Source of the DNA: Epidermidibacterium keratini
GTDB lineage: Bacteria > Actinomycetota > Actinomycetes > Mycobacteriales > Antricoccaceae
Direction: 5' to 3'
NCBI RefSeq assembly: GCF_009834025.1
Contig: NZ_CP047156.1
Span: 2,418,001-2,482,000, forward strand
DNA length: 64,000 nt
Part shown: piece after piece, positions 1 to 8,509 of the stretch
Numbering within the stretch: the first letter of the stretch is position 1
How the letters are laid out: each line of letters begins with the position of its first letter
Made by a program: the position numbers and the translations under genes
Notes under the pieces: generated by a model
The model's database searches: none
Told to the model about the DNA's origin: nothing
What the model saw: only the letters and a program-made list of their open reading frames with translations

Positions 1-1
1 G

Positions 2-313
2 ACGCCGCGCATGCCCGAGGGTTTGCGTGGCCGCGGAGCCGAGAAGTCGTCTGGTGCCGCGAGCAGAAATATCGAGGCGGCTCGCCGTGCGCTTCGCGGC
101 TCGGTGTCCGGGCGTCCCGCTGTGTCTGCCGCGAACGCGCCAGCCCAGGCACCGCGCCCCCAGCGTCGGCGCAACGACGAGCGTACGCCGGCGGCGTCAA
201 TGGTCGGCGATCACGAGCTGTTCGAGGCTGAGGACGAGCGCCCCGATGTGCTGCGCGCTAAGGAAAGCGCTGGGCCAGTGAAGAAAGCCGGTCCGGCGTT
301 GGGGGCGAGCTAG
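2..313 (+). CDS. C-terminal end of a Pro-rich T7SS-type protein (5' end outside window)
   Basis: Only the last ~103 codons are present; the frame is open to the window edge and ends at TAG 311-313. The residues match, with few changes, the last ~103 residues of the full-length protein encoded at 1255-3153: both carry PEGLRGRGAEKSSGAASRN, ALRGSVSGRP, and the acidic end HELFEAEDERPDVLRAKESAG. It is therefore the end of a paralogue of that WXG/PPE-like protein, left of a duplicated segment. Function is unknown; association with type VII secretion is inferred from the eccE-like sequence that follows it and from the downstream cluster. The ATG at 11 is internal, not a start. Confidence 0.8.
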   Translation, partial: TPRMPEGLRGRGAEKSSGAASRNIEAARRALRGSVSGRPAVSAANAPAQAPRPQRRRNDERTPAASMVGDHELFEAEDERPDVLRAKESAGPVKKAGPALGAS

Positions 314-320
314 GGGTCGT

Positions 321-410
321 ATGGCCGAGTCGCAGTTCGCCCCACCGCGGGCTGCACTTCACGACTCGTGGGCTTGCCGCATGGTTAATGCTGAGCAAAA
401 GACCAGGTGA
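321..410 (+). pseudogene. Vestigial 5' end of eccE (29 codons)
   Basis: ATG 321 starts a 29-codon frame ending TGA 408-410. Its first residues, MAESQFA, and the DNA around them match the start of the intact eccE at 3160 (about 35 of the first 41 bases), and it lies 8 bases after the upstream paralogue just as the intact eccE lies 7 bases after its upstream gene. The similarity fades after about 12 codons. It looks like the remainder of a segmental duplication in which the second eccE copy was lost. It is unlikely to encode a working product. Confidence 0.65.
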
Positions 411-506
411 CCGGCTGACGGGAGCCAACCGCGCTGCTACCGTATCGAACCGAAGCTGGCACCCCGGTGTGATCTGACTGGCCAGAGATGAAAAGGACGT
501 CATTCC

Positions 507-1244
507 ATGCTTGATGACTCGCTCTTGTCGATGCTCGATGTGCAGCCTGCCGCACTCTTAACGTTCTCAGAGAACATCATGACCAAGGCGTCCGCCGCCT
601 CGTCGGGCATGACCACGACCGCGGAGTCGCTCGGCTCTGCGAAGTTTGGGTTCGCACCGGTGATGGCCGCGGATCCACTGACGCGCCGTTACGCAGACAC
701 CGTAGGGCAGTTGGCAAAATTCATGGAAGACGTGTCCAAGGGTACCGGTGCGTTCATGGTCGGCGCGCAGACGATCGCGGCGAACTACGTCATCTCAGAC
801 GACGCCGGTAAGGACGAGATGAACGACGTCCAGGCAGCGTTCGACATTAGCAACGTTCCCCCGGGCCAGCAGCTTTACTCACAGATGGTCGCCGAGGATG
901 CGCAGAAAGCCGCGGATGAGGTCGGCGCAATCGAACCCGTCCCACTGCCGACGCCAACCGATTCGTCGCCGAACGAAGAGGCGCCCCCTCCTGACACCCC
1001 CGGGGAACAGGCCGCCAAGAAGGCGGAAGAACTGCGCGAATTTGATACTGAGAAGAACGACGGTAACGGTTTCCGAATGGCCTATCCTTCCGAAGACGCG
1101 CCACTTGAGGTGCAGCTCGAGGCGAATAAAGCCACCGCGGACACTCAGTACCTCAACGTGGTGGACGACGAGGGCAACCCCAAGATTATCGAGAACCCGA
1201 TTTATGACGGTCCGGATTACGATCCCGGCTACAGCGGGGGGTAG
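507..1244 (+). CDS. EspC-like type VII secretion substrate
   Basis: 245 residues. The N-terminal ~95 residues are a predicted helical hairpin of the ESX EspC type (DUF2580-like): LDVQPAALLTFSENI, a turn region, then YADTVGQLAKFMEDVSKGTGAFMVGAQTIAANY. Directly after the second helix comes Y94-VIS-D98, which fits the general T7SS export signal YxxxD/E. Residues ~120-245 are acidic and Pro/Glu-rich with no recognisable fold and a Tyr/Asp/Gly-rich end. The start has an RBS-like AAAAGGA at 490-496. It lies 10 bases upstream of the WXG/PPE-like gene, so the two are probably co-transcribed and may be exported as partners, as EspC-EspA or PE-PPE pairs are. Family match is by pattern only. Confidence 0.7.
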   Translation: MLDDSLLSMLDVQPAALLTFSENIMTKASAASSGMTTTAESLGSAKFGFAPVMAADPLTRRYADTVGQLAKFMEDVSKGTGAFMVGAQTIAANYVISDDAGKDEMNDVQAAFDISNVPPGQQLYSQMVAEDAQKAADEVGAIEPVPLPTPTDSSPNEEAPPPDTPGEQAAKKAEELREFDTEKNDGNGFRMAYPSEDAPLEVQLEANKATADTQYLNVVDDEGNPKIIENPIYDGPDYDPGYSGG

Positions 1245-1254
1245 GTGGTGAGCG

Positions 1255-3153
1255 TTGACCGATCAAGATTGGGGTGCTCCGGCACCTAGCGCGGACAGCC
1301 GTTACGTGTCGGATGTTGCGGTGACCGACACTGATGGTTCGAGCGCCTATTGGGGACACATCGATCAGCACTTTGAGTTTGTGATGCGGGATGAGCCGGA
1401 ATCTGTCGGCGTGGCCGCTGATGCGTGGTTCGGCGTATTTCTTGCGTACTCGACCCTCGTAGGCGACATTCGCACCGAAGGTAATACTCTCCAGGCGAAA
1501 TGGAACTCTCCGACGGCTCAGCAGGAGTTTCTTTCGAAACTCGGCATGCTGACCTCAACGATCGATTCTTGGGCGGACCAAGCGCTCGCCAATTATCTCG
1601 CGTTGAACAACTTAAAATGGGCGATTACGTCTGCGCAGTCAGATATGACCGCGCTCTGGAACGAATTCTACGCGGAATATAAGGCCAAACAAGCCGAGGA
1701 CGCTGATAATGACTTTCTCGGATTCATGGACTTGGGCGATCTCGGCGATATCTATGTCGGGGAGCGGACGTCGAAGGTTGTTGCTGAATATTCAAATCGG
1801 TCGCGAAAAGAGGTTCTCGATCCGCTGAATGATGCGTATTCATCGACGTGGGCGAACCTTGATGGGTCGGTGGTCTACGCGGGGCCGAAAGACGCAATTA
1901 GCCCGGATTACCAAGCAATGCAAGATGCGCTGATGGCACAGATCCCGGGTCCTGGAGCACCTCCGGGCGCGCCGGGCGGCGCTGCGCCTGCGGCGCCGGG
2001 TGCAGCGGCTCCGGGCGCTCCACCGGCTGCTCCAGGCGCACCCCCAACTGCCCCTGGAGCACCACCTGCTGCGCCTCCGGGGCTCGGTTCGTGGATTAGT
2101 GGGCGACCAGCGCCGGTGGCTCCTGGTGCACCTGGTCAGTGGCAGGTCGGCTATGCGCGTCCGGCTCCGGCTGTTTTTGCGCCGGGGGCGACGGCACCTG
2201 CGGCTCCTGGTGCTGCGCCTAGCGCGTCTGCGGCGTCGGGCGCGGGGAATGCTGGTGCGGCGCCCGCTGCGCCTACCGTTCCGCCCGGCTTGGGTGGTGC
2301 GGCCGCGGCAGCTGCCGCAGCGGCCGCGCGATCGGGTTCTCCGCCCGCGGCCCCGGGCATGAAGGGTCCGGGCAGCGTGGGCGCGGCTCCCGCTGCCCCC
2401 GGTGCGATGGCACCTGGAAGCGCGGGGGGCGCGCCCGGAGCGCCGGGCATGTCGTCCCCAGGCGCTGGTTCGCGTCCAGGGGCACCCGGAATGGCACCGC
2501 CGGGAGGGAGTGCAAGCCCGCGCATGGGTGGCCCTGCCGCGCCCACGCTGCCCGGGCGCAACTCTCCGGCAGCCCCGAAAGCGCCTGGTGCGGGTATGCC
2601 CTCCCCGAATCTGCCTGGGCGGGGAAGTCCCGCGCGCCCGGCGGGTGCGGGCAATGGTCCTGGTGCTGGGGCTGGAGTGCCGCCTGCGCTTAAAGGCCGC
2701 GGGAATGGCGGACGTCCGGGTTCTCCGGCTTCGCCTGGGTCACCCGCCTCTGGTGCTGGTCGTCCGGTTCCGCGCTCACTGCGTGGCCGCTCGCTTAACG
2801 GACCCGCATCGGTCAAGGCTGGCTCTGCTTCGCCGGGGATGACGCCGCGCTTGCCTGAGGGTTTGCGTGGGCGCGGAGCTGAAAAGTCCTCGGGCGCCGC
2901 GAGCAGGAATATCGAGGCGGCGCGTCGGGCGCTCCGCGGCTCGGTGTCCGGGCGTCCTGCCGGATCGGCCGCCAACGCGCCAGCCGCTGTACCGCGCCCC
3001 AATCGTCGTCGCAACGACGAGCAGAAGCCGGTGGTGTCGATGGTGGGTGATCACGAGTTGTTCGAGGCTGAGGACGAGCGGCCCGATGTGCTGCGGGCTA
3101 AGGAAAGCGCCGGACCACTGAAGCAGGCTGGACCGGCACTGGGGGCGAGTTAA
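1255..3153 (+). CDS. WXG/PPE-like T7SS protein with long Pro/Ala/Gly-rich region
   Basis: 632 residues from TTG 1255, the first possible start after an in-frame stop at 1249; the GGGGGGTAGGTGG just upstream could serve as RBS. Residues ~30-225 are helical and resemble WXG100/PPE substrates, with W83-N-S in place of WXG in the sequence KWNSPTAQQEF. Residues ~230-520 are low complexity (Pro, Ala, Gly, Ser; APGAP-type repeats and a poly-Ala run). Towards the C-terminus a short motif L-x-G-R recurs (TLPGRN, NLPGRG, ALKGRG, SLRGRS, GLRGRG). The last ~103 residues form a conserved module shared with the partial paralogue at the left edge, ending in an acidic LFEAEDERPDVLR segment. Probably secreted or surface-exposed; exact role unknown. 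Confidence 0.65.
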   Translation: MTDQDWGAPAPSADSRYVSDVAVTDTDGSSAYWGHIDQHFEFVMRDEPESVGVAADAWFGVFLAYSTLVGDIRTEGNTLQAKWNSPTAQQEFLSKLGMLTSTIDSWADQALANYLALNNLKWAITSAQSDMTALWNEFYAEYKAKQAEDADNDFLGFMDLGDLGDIYVGERTSKVVAEYSNRSRKEVLDPLNDAYSSTWANLDGSVVYAGPKDAISPDYQAMQDALMAQIPGPGAPPGAPGGAAPAAPGAAAPGAPPAAPGAPPTAPGAPPAAPPGLGSWISGRPAPVAPGAPGQWQVGYARPAPAVFAPGATAPAAPGAAPSASAASGAGNAGAAPAAPTVPPGLGGAAAAAAAAAARSGSPPAAPGMKGPGSVGAAPAAPGAMAPGSAGGAPGAPGMSSPGAGSRPGAPGMAPPGGSASPRMGGPAAPTLPGRNSPAAPKAPGAGMPSPNLPGRGSPARPAGAGNGPGAGAGVPPALKGRGNGGRPGSPASPGSPASGAGRPVPRSLRGRSLNGPASVKAGSASPGMTPRLPEGLRGRGAEKSSGAASRNIEAARRALRGSVSGRPAGSAANAPAAVPRPNRRRNDEQKPVVSMVGDHELFEAEDERPDVLRAKESAGPLKQAGPALGAS

Positions 3154-3159
3154 CACCGC

Positions 3160-4689
3160 ATGGCCGAGTCGCAGTTCGCCCAACCGCAGGCTGCGCGTCC
3201 GCCCGCTGAGGCGGCCGCGCCGTCAACGACGGCACCAGCACCGCAGCCGGCCGCCGCACCATCTGTCCCACAGGCGGCCCAGCCGCCCGTGACAGCCGCG
3301 GCTGCTCCACCAGCCCCGGCAGCGACCAGGGCGCCGGTCGACCCCCATGTGCTCGGCGGGCGGCGAGAGGCTACCGAAACGACCGGCGCGGCAACCGGAC
3401 AAGGACGCGCCACCGAGTCGTCTATCGCCAAGCGCCGTGCGAAAGCGCGGGCCGCCGAACGGGAGACCCAGCGCGCAGCCCGGGCTGGCGCTACGGACCG
3501 CGACAGCGAACTCGCGCCGACGGCCCGCCCGGAGGAGTCGGTCGATAAGCCAATTGACCCGCCGGTCGCCGCCAAGACCTGGTCGTTGGGCGTTGTCGGG
3601 CTTGGGCAAGTCCTCACCTGGCAGCTCGCCGCCGTCGGAGTTCTGGCTGTCCACCGGCAGCCGCTCGCGATACTCATTCCAGTCGTCGCGGTGTGCGTCG
3701 TACTGCTGGTGCTGACCACGGTGCGAGTGCGGGGACGCTGGTTATACGAATGGGCAGGGATCTGGCTGCGCTATCAGCTTCGATCACGCACCGCCAAAGA
3801 GACTGCACCCAACGACACGATCCTCAGCGACACGGCTCGGCGTACGAGGCTCTCGCGCGTGGACATCGACGGTGTCAGCGCCGCGGTCGTCGCAAGTCCG
3901 CACGGCTACTCGATCGCGATCGACCCGATCATCGAAGAACGAACCCTGTTGGCCGGGCGGCTGCCGCAGCTACCCTCGCTGGGCGATCTGCTCCCGGGAA
4001 ACGACCCATCCGAGCCGGCGCTGTCCGTTCAGCAGCTGACGATGATCCTTCCCGCGCCGAACTCGCTGAACCGTGATGACGCCGCTGCGCAGAGCTACGC
4101 GGCGCTGGGTGCGAGTGCTATCCCTGCCCGAAGCCGCACCTGGGTCGTCGCCCAGGCCATGGTCACACCGGATACCCAAGGGTGGCCAGAGATCGAGGCG
4201 ACCTTGGTCAACGCCGCTCGACGCATCCAGCGTCGGCTCACCAAGGCCGGCTTCGCCCCGCGACTAGTCAGCGACCAACAGCTCGCGCGTGACGTGACCA
4301 CTCTCGTGCGCGCCGACGTCGCCGGGGATGTGCGTGCCTTGACCGAGGAGCGATGGGGGCACTGGTCAGCGGGCGGCGCGCTCAGCGCGACCTATGTGGT
4401 TGCCCGTTGGTCAGCCCCGAGCTCGGGAGCGCTCACCCAGCTGCTCGAGCAGCTCGACCGGCTTCCGACGATGGCGACCGCGATCGCGCTGTCGGCCCGT
4501 CGTGAGGGACCGTACATCGACGTACAGGCGGTCGTCCGAGTCACCGACCGTGACCCTGCCGCACTCGATGCCGCCGACCGCGGCGTACGCCGAATCGCCG
4601 ACGCCTCAGGGGTCCGGCTGCAGCGTCTCGACGGCGAGCACGCCCACGGCGTCCACGCGACGCTGCCGACCGGCGGGTTCGCGACGTGA
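3160..4689 (+). CDS. eccE: Type VII secretion protein EccE
   Basis: 509 residues. EccE is a membrane-core subunit of ESX secretion systems located at the periphery of the EccB-EccC-EccD complex. Residues 1-130 are an unusually long Ala/Pro-rich, partly charged N-terminal extension. Two membrane segments follow (~142-163 and ~168-188), then the family signature RGRWLYEWAGIWLRYQLR at ~191-208 and the ~300-residue cytosolic alpha/beta domain. The gene starts 7 bases after the WXG/PPE-like gene and its stop overlaps the next start in a GTGA arrangement, indicating one operon. The other core genes are not in the window. Identification rests on membrane topology, the signature and context. Confidence 0.85.
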   Translation: MAESQFAQPQAARPPAEAAAPSTTAPAPQPAAAPSVPQAAQPPVTAAAAPPAPAATRAPVDPHVLGGRREATETTGAATGQGRATESSIAKRRAKARAAERETQRAARAGATDRDSELAPTARPEESVDKPIDPPVAAKTWSLGVVGLGQVLTWQLAAVGVLAVHRQPLAILIPVVAVCVVLLVLTTVRVRGRWLYEWAGIWLRYQLRSRTAKETAPNDTILSDTARRTRLSRVDIDGVSAAVVASPHGYSIAIDPIIEERTLLAGRLPQLPSLGDLLPGNDPSEPALSVQQLTMILPAPNSLNRDDAAAQSYAALGASAIPARSRTWVVAQAMVTPDTQGWPEIEATLVNAARRIQRRLTKAGFAPRLVSDQQLARDVTTLVRADVAGDVRALTEERWGHWSAGGALSATYVVARWSAPSSGALTQLLEQLDRLPTMATAIALSARREGPYIDVQAVVRVTDRDPAALDAADRGVRRIADASGVRLQRLDGEHAHGVHATLPTGGFAT

Positions 4690-5402
4690 GCCTGCGAATC
4701 ACCAGGGACACCGTACGGCGCAGCCTTCTCATGCGCGCGCCCGACCGAGTCGCCATCTCGCGATCCAACGACGCGTGGGCCGATGAGATCCGGGTACCAA
4801 CGGTGCGCTCGGGACTGGTACTGGGCACTGACCGCAACGGTGAGCATGTCGTCGTCCCGTTCTTTGGCGCCGACCCGCGGGAGGTCGTTGCGGTTGGTGG
4901 AATCGCGCTCGCGAAGCTGCTGTGTTTCCGAGCGCTGGCGCTCGGAGCTCAGGTATGGGTGGAAACCCGGCGGTTCAGCGCCTGGGAAACATTCATCCGG
5001 ATGGCCGCAGGTTCCTCTGGTGCGATCCGGCTCGTCCACGACTTCCCCGAAGTCCAGATCGCCTCGGAAGCGCAGCCGAGTCTGGTGGTGATCGACTCCG
5101 ATGCCACCGTCGCCGAAGGCGAGCAGCTTGGGCGACCGTGGGTGACGATCCTGACCCTCTACAACCAGCTCAACCAGTGGAACTCAGCCGACCTGCCGCA
5201 CGCTGATTTGGCCATCTTCCAGAAGCTGTCGCCGGCCGAGGCAAAGATCGCCGCGTCGGTGCTGCGCCTTCCCGGCTCCGAAGGCATGTTCACTCAGATT
5301 CCGGACGACGTCATCACGATGACCCAGTTCGGAAAGGCGCGCGCCGCTCGGATCAATCAGACCGAGGCCGAGGCGTGGCTGCTGCGCGGGTTCAGCCGGT
5401 AG
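4686..5402 (+). CDS. T7SS-operon protein of unknown function
   Basis: 238 residues from GTG 4686, overlapping the eccE stop by 4 bases (GTGA). No signal peptide and no clear membrane segment. The centre reads GTDRNGEHVVVPFFGADPR followed by VVAVGGIALAKLLCFRALALGAQVWVET, which has the layout of a nucleotide-binding fold (beta-loop-helix-beta) but no intact Walker A; it could be a degenerate P-loop domain like those in EccC C-terminal repeats. A likely beta-strand PSLVVIDSD follows. I cannot name a family. Translational coupling suggests that it works with EccE, perhaps as a cytosolic accessory. It ends in an 11-base convergent overlap with the SseB-type gene. Confidence 0.6.
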   Translation: MSLRITRDTVRRSLLMRAPDRVAISRSNDAWADEIRVPTVRSGLVLGTDRNGEHVVVPFFGADPREVVAVGGIALAKLLCFRALALGAQVWVETRRFSAWETFIRMAAGSSGAIRLVHDFPEVQIASEAQPSLVVIDSDATVAEGEQLGRPWVTILTLYNQLNQWNSADLPHADLAIFQKLSPAEAKIAASVLRLPGSEGMFTQIPDDVITMTQFGKARAARINQTEAEAWLLRGFSR

Positions 5403-6729
5403 CCTCCTGCGGGAGCAGAATCGGTACGAAGTCGCTGCGGGTCGAACGCGCTTCATCGCGTGCAACCGTCGCGCGGTAGACCCCCTGGTCGTGGCGCTCC
5501 AATCCGAGCTGGTCGGCTTCAATGGCGTTATTGCCGAGATACTCAAGTACCAGCTTGTCGTCGAGCTCGATCACGACGACAAACGGCGCTGCGCGCCACG
5601 TGCACACGACTCGCTCGTAATGCAACGCCTCGCAGGCATCGAGAGGGACGGCGTCGACGAGCCCGCCCGATCCGTCACGCAGCTCGACCGTCGTGGCGCT
5701 CTCCTCGATGTGTACCGCTGCGGTGAAGTCGCCGCCTTGGTAGCGGGCCACGAACCGACCGCTGGACCGGGCCATGTCGCCGCGGCTTCGCAGTCCGGCG
5801 AGTTCAGTGGGCGTCAGGGGTGCGTCGGGGCCGTCATAGTCAGCGGCAGATCCGAACAGTTTCCATCTCGTCTGTCCGAGGTCCAGTACGCCGCGACGCT
5901 CCTGGCGACCATCCGAAGTCAGCTCCCACAGCTCAGCCGCGGCTGGCAGCGGTGCCCGCATGGCTTTAAACTCGCGGATCTGAAAGTCCCGGTTGCGCCC
6001 GAGCCCCAGCCCGACGTACGGCTCGTGTTCGACGATGCCCCCTGCGACCGCATCCCGCGCCTCCGGGGTCGTGCCGCCGTAGGACGGCGCGTAGAGGTCC
6101 AACGCGAGCGGGCGCCACCGCAGCGCGAACACCGATCCATTGTCGCGCAGGTGACTTGCCTGCTCGAGTGCGAGCGCTTCGAGTATCTGCCCTGCGGTGG
6201 CGTCGCCGAGGTCCTCGACGTCGGCGGCGAAGTGCACGTAACCGGACACGGTCCCGAGGTCGTTGTCGAGCAAGGCGTCGAGCTCGGCGAGGGTCAGCAC
6301 CTTCTGGAGCACCGGCGCAAATTTCGGGTCGGCCTTGGCGAAGTCCGAAAGCGACGGCGCGGCGACCCGGGCGACGGCGGCGGAATCGAGGTCAAACTGC
6401 ACCTCCAGGCCGGGATTCACCGCCAATCCCCACGTGTGATCCGGCCACCCGGCGGCGAGCTCGGCGAGGGTCGAGATGCGGGCATACCGCATGGCCCCGT
6501 CGGAAGCGGCCTGCATCGCCTCGATCGAGGTGAACGCGATCAGCCGCGTCCCGGTCTCGCCCTGGTACATAGGCCACCGATAGGGCTCGCGGCCCTCGTG
6601 CGCCTCACGCGAGGCCGGCAGCGCCACCTGGGTATGCCTCAGCAGGGACAGCGATCTATTGAGATCCCCTGCGGCGTACGCCGCGGTGAGGCGCTGCTCG
6701 AATTCGCTGGCAGGCGTCCACGTGATCAC
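5392..6729 (-). CDS. SseB-family protein
   Basis: The frame is open to 6825, but GTG 6729 (VITWTPASEFEQRL) is the likely start because the open frame would otherwise overlap the divergent gene at 6824; this gives 445 residues. The N-terminal part resembles the SseB N-terminal domain: a helix (FEQRLTAAYAAGDLNRSLSLLRHTQVALP), then YRWPMYQGETGTRLIAFTSIEAM and a strand with WGLAVNPGLEVQFDL. The rest (~200-445) includes WRPLALDLYAPSYGG and two beta-rich stretches and is not recognised. SseB-like proteins are common in actinobacterial T7SS loci, where their role is not established. No signal peptide is visible, so a cytosolic location is likely. Confidence 0.6.
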   Translation of the reverse strand: MITWTPASEFEQRLTAAYAAGDLNRSLSLLRHTQVALPASREAHEGREPYRWPMYQGETGTRLIAFTSIEAMQAASDGAMRYARISTLAELAAGWPDHTWGLAVNPGLEVQFDLDSAAVARVAAPSLSDFAKADPKFAPVLQKVLTLAELDALLDNDLGTVSGYVHFAADVEDLGDATAGQILEALALEQASHLRDNGSVFALRWRPLALDLYAPSYGGTTPEARDAVAGGIVEHEPYVGLGLGRNRDFQIREFKAMRAPLPAAAELWELTSDGRQERRGVLDLGQTRWKLFGSAADYDGPDAPLTPTELAGLRSRGDMARSSGRFVARYQGGDFTAAVHIEESATTVELRDGSGGLVDAVPLDACEALHYERVVCTWRAAPFVVVIELDDKLVLEYLGNNAIEADQLGLERHDQGVYRATVARDEARSTRSDFVPILLPQEATG

Positions 6730-6823
6730 GGAAACCGAGCCTACTTGACCGCCCCGGGCCCTTGGGGCGCCTGCGGTAGGGTGATCCACTGACCTCCCGG
6801 CACGCCTAACTCGTGATGGAGCC

Positions 6824-8509
6824 ATGCCTCGACTTCTGGAAGTTTCGAAGGACCGGTCGGGTGTCTATCCGACGCTCGCCGAAGCGATCGGCGATGCAGC
6901 TGACGGCGACACGATCCGTCTTGACCCCGGCGAGTACGTCGAATCGGTGACGATCGACGGGATGAGCCTGACCCTCGTCGGCAACGCCGGCGACGATGCC
7001 GAGACAGCTGTCCGGTTGTCCGGCGGAGACGGCTACGAGCCGACAATTCAGGCGCGAGGGACGACACTCGAGCTGCAGGACCTGACCATCACAGGCGGCC
7101 AGGGCGAGGCCCTCAAGGTCCAGCGAGGTCGACTCAAGGTCACCGGCTCGACGCTGCGCGCGGCACACGCGCCGGCGATCCGGCTGGCCGACGGCGTCGA
7201 GTTTGAGCTCTCCGACGTCGAGGTCGACGCGTCACAGTCCGGTGTCATGATCGAAGACGCCGACGGCACCCTCGAGAAGGTCACCGTCACCCGCTCCGCA
7301 GACGACGGGATCGTGGTGCGGGTCGGCGCCCGCCCGACCCTGCGAAACTGCACGATCTCTGGCTCCGGGCACCGAGGAATCTACATCTACGAGTCAGCGC
7401 GGCCGGTGCTCGAGGGCTGCGAGGTCACTGGATCGGGGGCGACCGGCGTACTCGTCGGCAGCCGCTGCATCGCCAAGCTCGTGCGCTGCCGAATCACCGA
7501 TAGCCGCGGCAACGGCGTCGAGTTCCAGGCCGGCTCAGAAGGTGAACTGACCAGCTGCACGGTCGAGAAGTCCGGCGGCACCGACGTCCAGATCGACGAC
7601 TCGGCATCGGTCACCCAGTCGGGAGGCGAGGCCGGCAAAGTCGGCGCGGCAGCGGCCGAAGTGAGCTCGGCCGACCCGGAGAAGGTCGAGAGCCTGCTTG
7701 CCGAGCTCGACCGCATGGTCGGGCTTGAGGGCGTGAAGGCCGAAGTCCGCTCGATCATCGACCAGATCCAGGTGAATGAGTGGCGCCGTCGGGCGGGGCT
7801 GAATGTCGACGGCATGAGCAACCACCTGATCTTTGCTGGCGCGCCAGGGACCGGCAAGACCACCGTGGGGCGGATCTATGGTCAGCTGTTGGCCGCGCTC
7901 GGCGTACTGCCCGGCGGTCCGCTGAAGGAAGTCTCGCGACGCGACCTGGTCGGGCAGTACATCGGCCACACGGCGGAGAAGACGGCGGCGGTATTCGACG
8001 AAGCGCGCGGTGGAGTCGTGTTCCTGGACGAGGCCTACACACTCACCCGCCAGGCCGGGTCCGGAAACGACTTCGGTCAGGAGGCGATCGACATGATCGT
8101 CAAGCTGATGGAGGACATGCGCAACGAGATCGCCGTCATCGCCGCTGGCTATACCAACGAGATGCGCGACTTCCTCGATGCGAACCCCGGCCTCGCGTCT
8201 CGCTTCGTCAAGTCCATCGAGTTCGAGAACTATTCGGCAGATGACCTGACCCTCATCATCAGCCGGATGATGGAGTCGGGCGACTACCGGCTTGGCGACG
8301 GCGCCGAGGACCTGCTGTGGCGACATTTCGCGAGCATCGATCGCGACGTGAACTTCGGCAACGCGCGAGACGCTCGCAAGCTGTTCGAGGAGCTGCGCAA
8401 GATCCAGTCGCAGCGGCTTCGCGGGCTCTCGGATCGACCATCAATGGATGACCTGATCACGATCACCGCTGAGGATGTCGAGATCGCGACTAAGGCGCGC
8501 TCGGCCTAG
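6824..8509 (+). CDS. Parallel beta-helix / CbxX-type AAA+ ATPase fusion (EccA-like)
   Basis: 561 residues. Residues ~10-265 form a right-handed parallel beta-helix of the pectate-lyase/NosD kind, with short repeats such as GDTIRLDPGEYVESVTIDG, LELQDLTITGG, PTLRNCTISGSGHRGIYI and PVLEGCEVTGSGATGVLV. Residues ~285-561 are an AAA+ module of the CbxX/CfqX group that includes ESX EccA: Walker A GAPGTGKT (339-346), Walker B VVFLDEA (398-404) and the arginine-finger region NPGLASRF (R460). EccA normally carries TPR repeats in front of this AAA+ domain; here the beta-helix takes that place. It is divergent from the SseB gene with ~94 bases between starts. Likely a cytosolic ATPase acting on secreted substrates or the ESX machine, by analogy with EccA. 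Confidence 0.8.
   Translation: MPRLLEVSKDRSGVYPTLAEAIGDAADGDTIRLDPGEYVESVTIDGMSLTLVGNAGDDAETAVRLSGGDGYEPTIQARGTTLELQDLTITGGQGEALKVQRGRLKVTGSTLRAAHAPAIRLADGVEFELSDVEVDASQSGVMIEDADGTLEKVTVTRSADDGIVVRVGARPTLRNCTISGSGHRGIYIYESARPVLEGCEVTGSGATGVLVGSRCIAKLVRCRITDSRGNGVEFQAGSEGELTSCTVEKSGGTDVQIDDSASVTQSGGEAGKVGAAAAEVSSADPEKVESLLAELDRMVGLEGVKAEVRSIIDQIQVNEWRRRAGLNVDGMSNHLIFAGAPGTGKTTVGRIYGQLLAALGVLPGGPLKEVSRRDLVGQYIGHTAEKTAAVFDEARGGVVFLDEAYTLTRQAGSGNDFGQEAIDMIVKLMEDMRNEIAVIAAGYTNEMRDFLDANPGLASRFVKSIEFENYSADDLTLIISRMMESGDYRLGDGAEDLLWRHFASIDRDVNFGNARDARKLFEELRKIQSQRLRGLSDRPSMDDLITITAEDVEIATKARSA

Noticed and set aside
2151-3014. 287-codon minus-strand Pro/Gly-rich frame
   Set aside because: Mirror of the low-complexity GC-rich region of the WXG/PPE-like gene; no start signal or domain.
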